A DNA stretch of 64,000 nt from Chryseobacterium sp. SNU WT5 (GTDB lineage Bacteria > Bacteroidota > Bacteroidia > Flavobacteriales > Weeksellaceae). Under the pieces are notes generated by a model. That model had not been told where the DNA came from, did not search any database, and worked only from the letters and a program-made list of their open reading frames with translations. The stretch covers positions 1-64,000 of the forward strand of contig NZ_CP041688.1 in the NCBI RefSeq assembly GCF_007362475.1. Direction: 5' to 3'. This document shows positions 60,085 through 64,000 of this stretch, piece after piece (the stretch's first letter is position 1; every line of letters starts with the position of its first letter). The position numbers and the translations under genes were made by a program.

Positions 60085-61905
60085 ATGAATGCATTAGGTT
60101 GTTTACCTCAAATATTTAAGGGGATTTTATTAGTGTTTGTTGCAATGCTAGTAGCAGTTAATTTATTAGGTGTTATAGCTCCATTTTGGCAAATTCTAGG
60201 AGATAATTTTCTTGAAACGATACCTAAGGGAATACTTACATTGGAAATGTGGATTAAAATCTTAATATCCTTAATATCTATTTCCTTTTGGCTCATTGCT
60301 TATAAACTAGGAAAGTTTAAAAATATAATTAGAGGAATTGCATTTGTGGGTGTAGGAACATTTCTTTTTTTATATGTTGGAGGATCAATGTCGACTACTT
60401 TGTCAAGATATATCGGAAATTATTCTTTGTTTATAATGATTTTCCCATTGACTTTTGTAGGTTTTTTGTTTTATAATGATCTGAGGAAGAAAAATAAAAA
60501 CGGTATCAGGATTTTTGAAAAGAATAATTTGAAAGTACAGAAAAAGGGCTTTATTTTTAAAACTAGCTCCGGAATTATAAATTTAGCAAATCCATTTAGA
60601 GGTATTTATATACAAGGAGGGGCTGGATCTGGAAAATCTGCGAGTATTTTCGAACCAATAATTAAACAAATTGCGGAACAGGAATATACTGGAATATTAT
60701 ATGATTTTAAAAGTCCTGAATTAACCAATAAAGTAAGAGCTAGTTATAGCGGAACTAATACGAAATTTAGAAATGTTGATTTCAAAAATCCATCACAGAG
60801 CGATAGAATAAATCCAATCGCACCAAAATATTTAACAAAAAGTGTAATGGCCATTGAATATTCTCAGGCACTTGTAAATAATTTGATTCCCGAGAGCATC
60901 AAGAAAGCTGATTTTTGGTCAAATAATGCTAAGATGATAATTGCTGGGGTTATGTGGTGGCTTAAGGAAGATCATCCAAAATACTGTACATTACCACATG
61001 TAATAAGTCTTTTACTTCATGCGGATATAAAATTATTATTGCTTAAAATGTCTCAAAATTATGAAGCAGCAGGAATGGTTACATCTTTAAGACAATCTTT
61101 GGAGAACGAAGCACAGAATCAAGTTGCGGGAATTTTATCGACCATTCAAACCGCTTTATCATATTTAAACACAAAAGATGTTTTCTGGCTATTGTCTGAA
61201 GATGGTGTAAATTTAGAGTTAAACAATCCGGCAAATCCATCTTTCTTATGTTTAGGTAATGATAGCACATTGCCGCAAGTTTACGCTCCTCTAATTTCTT
61301 TAATTATAAGCGTGGCTGTGAGGCAAATGAACAGGCCTGGGAGATTGAAAAGTGTCGTACTTTTAGATGAAGCGCCAACCATTTTTATTCCGAATATTGA
61401 ACAAATACCAGCAACTGCACGGAGTAATAAAATCTCTACGATTTTTGGAGTTCAGGATTTTAGCCAGTTGGTCGATAAGTATGGACAGGATAAAGCTCAG
61501 ATAATTATTTCTAACCTCGGAAATCAATTTTTCGGCAGGGTGACAAATGGTAAAACAGCTGAAATGGTTAAAGTTCTCTTTTCGAAGGAAGATAGAGTTT
61601 TTACAAATAAAAACACTGGAAGCGGAACCAGTGGAACATTTGTCCATATTCAGAGTAATAATACAAAAGGTAAAAGTGAAAATATTCAAGAGAGAGATAG
61701 AGTAAAAGTTACAGATCTAATCAATTTAGAACCAGGGCAATTTTATGGCATTGTTGCCGAAGGTAAACCCAAAGAGTTTCTAAATACTCAATTCTTAGCA
61801 GATTTGGTTAACGGTATTGGGAATGAAAAAAAAATTATTTCTGATGAGGAAATGAGCGATAATTATTTCCGAATTATTGAGGAAAGCAAAAATTTAGTGG
61901 AATGA
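60085..61905 (+). CDS. TraG/VirD4-type coupling protein
   Basis: 606 residues. Hydrophobic N-terminal helices (about 10-35, 55-75, 85-105, 115-135) anchor it in the inner membrane. Walker A IQGGAGSGKSASIFEP and Walker B VVLLDEAPTIF, with TraG/TraD motifs FWSNNAKMIIAGVMWW and SNLGNQFFGRV. It brings the relaxase-DNA complex to a type IV secretion channel. No channel genes are in the window, so the plasmid may be mobilisable only, or the rest lies outside. Confidence 0.9.
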   Translation: MNALGCLPQIFKGILLVFVAMLVAVNLLGVIAPFWQILGDNFLETIPKGILTLEMWIKILISLISISFWLIAYKLGKFKNIIRGIAFVGVGTFLFLYVGGSMSTTLSRYIGNYSLFIMIFPLTFVGFLFYNDLRKKNKNGIRIFEKNNLKVQKKGFIFKTSSGIINLANPFRGIYIQGGAGSGKSASIFEPIIKQIAEQEYTGILYDFKSPELTNKVRASYSGTNTKFRNVDFKNPSQSDRINPIAPKYLTKSVMAIEYSQALVNNLIPESIKKADFWSNNAKMIIAGVMWWLKEDHPKYCTLPHVISLLLHADIKLLLLKMSQNYEAAGMVTSLRQSLENEAQNQVAGILSTIQTALSYLNTKDVFWLLSEDGVNLELNNPANPSFLCLGNDSTLPQVYAPLISLIISVAVRQMNRPGRLKSVVLLDEAPTIFIPNIEQIPATARSNKISTIFGVQDFSQLVDKYGQDKAQIIISNLGNQFFGRVTNGKTAEMVKVLFSKEDRVFTNKNTGSGTSGTFVHIQSNNTKGKSENIQERDRVKVTDLINLEPGQFYGIVAEGKPKEFLNTQFLADLVNGIGNEKKIISDEEMSDNYFRIIEESKNLVE

Positions 61906-63113
61906 CAGAAAATAAAGATTTTTATGTAATTGAACTTAAAAGCAAAATTAAAGTAGGTATTACAAATAATTTCAAGAGCAGACTTAATAGTATAAAAACA
62001 GGATCAGGAATTAAGGATAATGAAATTCTTAATATTTTCTATTATCCAGATTTAGGTTTTCTGGAAGCACGTACTAAACGGTTATTTTCAAAGCAGAAGA
62101 TTGTAGGAGAGTGGTTTTATAAAAGGCAGATTGTTCTAATTTTCGTTGAATGTTTAAAAAATGGAAACGTTCCCTCCCTTGAACTACTAAAAAAAATACA
62201 GAATGAGAACGTAAAAGAATCAAACCTATTAGAAGCGGAAAGCAGCATTTATGGAGATTACCTTACACTGAGACAAAATGCGATTAATCTATTAGATCAA
62301 ATAAAATCTGAACGATTTGGTATTGGTTATCCAGACTCTGTAGAGTTTGCAAAATTTATGAGATTAAAAAAAGCAAATTATCGAAATATGGTTTATCACG
62401 TTGATGAATGTTTTAAATATTTCGAGAGAGTGCCTAAATTTTGCCTTGATGACATAGATGATAACCAAATTATTGAGTGTTTAAGGATTATTAAAAACAC
62501 CACCGCGAACAATAAAATAAAAACAGAACTTCAAGATAAAATTGATTCAGTTTTTTCTAAAAACGATATTTATAAGTCCCAAATTATAGATCTCATCGAT
62601 TCATTTTACTTTCGTAAAACTTATGTGGAAAAAGCATATGGGTTTCATCAGAATATTGAAATGAAATATGATGAAGAGTTCGATATGTACTACATGAATA
62701 ACTTCGAAAATCTAAACAAAGAGGAAATATTATTTTTAAAAAACGTTAAAAATGAGGATTTGATGGTTAGCATATTTGGAACCATTAATTTTTCTTATAA
62801 AAATAGATATTGTGGATGCAGTTTTGAAGTTGAAAATTTTTTAAGAGTTTTAAATTTTTTCAAAATAACAAAAACCGAAGAGAATCAAATTAGATTGTTT
62901 GTGAACGATAGTAATTTTAAAGAGTGTATATTTCAGTATAAATACCATTTATTAAATTGTAATGAAAAACAGTTCATAAGGTCACTTCATATTACTGATC
63001 ATTCATTTAACTATATAGAATTTGAAAAAAATGGGAGATTATATTACTGTTTATTTGATGATTGGGAACCTGTTCAAAAAGATTTAAAAATTAAGATAAA
63101 AAATAATCAATGA
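61902..63113 (+). CDS. Protein with GIY-YIG/T5orf172-like N-terminal domain
   Basis: 403 residues. N-terminal about 85 residues: FYVIELKSKIKVGITNNFKSRLNSIKTGSG ... EARTKRLFSKQKIVGEWFY, the layout of the T5orf172/MUG113 branch of GIY-YIG domains (Y-V, GIT, Arg, Glu). The remaining 320 residues are not recognised. Overlaps the coupling protein gene by four bases, so it is part of the transfer operon. Confidence 0.6.
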   Translation: MTENKDFYVIELKSKIKVGITNNFKSRLNSIKTGSGIKDNEILNIFYYPDLGFLEARTKRLFSKQKIVGEWFYKRQIVLIFVECLKNGNVPSLELLKKIQNENVKESNLLEAESSIYGDYLTLRQNAINLLDQIKSERFGIGYPDSVEFAKFMRLKKANYRNMVYHVDECFKYFERVPKFCLDDIDDNQIIECLRIIKNTTANNKIKTELQDKIDSVFSKNDIYKSQIIDLIDSFYFRKTYVEKAYGFHQNIEMKYDEEFDMYYMNNFENLNKEEILFLKNVKNEDLMVSIFGTINFSYKNRYCGCSFEVENFLRVLNFFKITKTEENQIRLFVNDSNFKECIFQYKYHLLNCNEKQFIRSLHITDHSFNYIEFEKNGRLYYCLFDDWEPVQKDLKIKIKNNQ

Positions 63114-63282
63114 CCTATTAATTAGCATTTTACGAACTTCCTTAGTAGTTGTGATATAACTCTAAACATTCTGCGAGTTCGACAGTATTGTTTCAAAATT
63201 AGCAAAAATAAAAGTTTCTGGAGTTAACACAGGCTGATACATGGTGGAAGAATTATTTGTTTGGATTTTATTATTTCATTTA
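63114..63282. other. End of the transfer module
   Basis: Non-coding, AT-rich, no terminator clearly seen. Ends at the dispersed motif (63283). Confidence 0.3.
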
Positions 63283-63299
63283 TTGTTTTTTCCGACTAT
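63283..63299 (+). repeat. Dispersed motif copy
   Basis: TTGTTTTTTCCGACTAT, followed by TGTTTTCCGCAATTGTAATTA, which is identical to the sequence following the copy at 1388. Confidence 0.6.
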
Positions 63300-63561
63300 T
63301 GTTTTCCGCAATTGTAATTAAAGTATAATACCCTTGAAAATCTAGAACACTCCTAAAGACTACCAAATGCCACAAAAAAAGCAGTCCTTCTAAAAAACTG
63401 CTTTGGTCATCTCGACTCGTAATTTTTATTTTTCAAAGGTCTCGGTGATTTATCAATTCATTTGGCTTCGCCGAACCTTCGGTTTCTTGTCTTGCAGACA
63501 AAACGACCCGAGGTACAGCTGAACAGAGCGAAGCTAAAGCTTAGTTATTACCTGTGGTTTT
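63300..63561 (-). other. Cassette 3' region with attC-like palindrome (second cassette locus)
   Basis: Homologous to 1405-1686: GACTACCAAATGCCAC, the terminator AAAGCAGT..ACTGCTTT (63374-63404), CTTCGCCGAACCTTCGG hairpin, TTGTCTTGCAGACAA hairpin and TAGTTATTA just before the gene end. Shows that another cassette of the same type starts here and runs beyond the window. Confidence 0.6.
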
Positions 63562-63885
63562 TTAATCTACGAATGTTTCTTTTATTACACTTTTTACTTT
63601 TTGAATTTCTTTTTCAGACAATTCTCCAAAAATTTTTGAAATTCTTCGCTTGTCAACAGTTCTTATTTGGTCAATCATAACCCAACCTTTAGTTTTATTT
63701 CCTTTAATTTCAACTCTGGTTGGATAATTTTTGGAACTGCTTGTAATAGGTGCAATAACTATCGTTTGCAAATGTTTATTCATTTCATTTGGCGAAAAAA
63801 TAACGCATGGTCTTGTTTTCTTAACTTCGCTTCCAATTGTTGGATCAAGATTAACCAGTACAATTTGATATTGTTTTAATTCCAT
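63562..63885 (-). CDS. MazF/PemK-family toxin, cassette gene
   Basis: 107 residues. MazF/PemK fold: IVLVNLDPTIGSEVKKTRPCVIFSPNEMN, TIVIAPITSS, GWVMIDQIRTVDKRRI. These are sequence-specific mRNA endonucleases; the Arg of KKTRPC and Thr of IAPITSS are the usual catalytic residues. Start ATG lies within the stop region of the antitoxin gene, so both are coupled. Located on the minus strand in a cassette like those of the left array. Confidence 0.9.
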   Translation of the reverse strand: MELKQYQIVLVNLDPTIGSEVKKTRPCVIFSPNEMNKHLQTIVIAPITSSSKNYPTRVEIKGNKTKGWVMIDQIRTVDKRRISKIFGELSEKEIQKVKSVIKETFVD

Positions 63886-64000
63886 TCGTCAAAATTTTCG
63901 TCTTCAAAAACATCATCAATTAAAAGTTGATCGTCTCCGTTTTCGTGCATTTCTTTAAATGCTTCTTCCCAATCTTTCCTTGGTTCCGCTTTAGGTTTCA
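63876..64000 (-). CDS. Antitoxin of the MazF-like toxin (3' part)
   Basis: Open to the window edge; the last 40 codons read KPKAEPRKDWEEAFKEMHEN ... DDVFEDENFDEWN, an acidic disordered tail of the kind that MazE-type antitoxins use to cover the toxin. Overlaps the toxin start by 10 bases. Confidence 0.75.
   Translation of the reverse strand, partial: KPKAEPRKDWEEAFKEMHENGDDQLLIDDVFEDENFDEWN

Overview
This looks like a window of a mobilisable plasmid, or a plasmid-derived region, from an AT-rich member of the Bacteroidota, most likely the Flavobacteriia (Chryseobacterium/Kaistella-like). The evidence for the group is: TAnnTTTG-type -7 boxes with A/T-rich leaders, a GLPGLI protein, flavobacterial-style lipoproteins, and Bacteroidota-type recombinases and type I restriction genes. 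The plasmid functions seen are ParA and a partner protein, a Rep_3-like initiator followed by ten iterons of the type TTACCCCCACTGAATGTTCC, a serine resolvase, an ArdC-type antirestriction protein, a MobC/relaxase pair and a TraG/VirD4 coupling protein.

Layout. (1) 1-1091: 3' part of a SulP anion transporter and its terminator. (2) About 1118-17075: an integron-like gene cassette array read leftwards (minus strand), with a tyrosine integrase gene (16032-17075) at its upstream end in the same orientation as the cassettes. Each cassette starts with GTTxxxx and ends with the complementary xxxxAAC, followed by an imperfect palindrome of about 130 bp. That is the layout of attC sites. The cassettes carry Crp/Fnr regulators with small partner genes, a YwqK/MORN lipoprotein, a metallophosphoesterase, a GLPGLI protein, an EreA/ChaN-like protein, an Mrr-like nuclease and a membrane protein. 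One geneless 172-174 bp cassette occurs five times. The attC sites are hit by four insertions: two group II introns at the identical position of the core (one lacking its ORF), an IS110-family element whose predicted bridge RNA carries guides matching the attC flanks, and an IS1182-family element. (3) 17076-24330: plasmid maintenance (small plasmid genes, lipoprotein, parA, partner, rep, iterons, resolvase). (4) 24359-32593: DUF3891 protein, cyanophycin synthetase, three-domain LigD, a DUF1989/GntA-like pair, small lipoprotein. (5) 32951-45552: defence island, DUF1016/YhcG-type nuclease, HsdM, HsdS, then foreign defence genes (DUF4062-STAND protein, a CD-NTase with an S-4TM effector, a DUF4145 protein) stacked between hsdS and hsdR, with leftover copies of the hsdS end and hsdR start between them. 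(6) 45585-53295: exonuclease VII, stress-type small proteins, SDR, SRAP protein, zinc alcohol/formaldehyde dehydrogenase. (7) 53296-63113: structured non-coding region, ArdC, LytS/LytTR two-component pair, mobilisation genes. (8) 63283-64000: start of what looks like a second cassette carrying a MazEF-type toxin-antitoxin pair.

Three themes link the regions. The cassette array is a landing platform for elements that recognise attC. The window is mosaic: a 16-17 bp sequence (TGTTTTTTCCGACTAT) occurs six times, each time in an intergenic region between functional modules. The plasmid transfer genes appear to share duplicated structured leaders (17282-17514 and 54013-54245) upstream of leading-region-type genes. 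All functional statements are from reading the sequence and family knowledge; no database search was possible.
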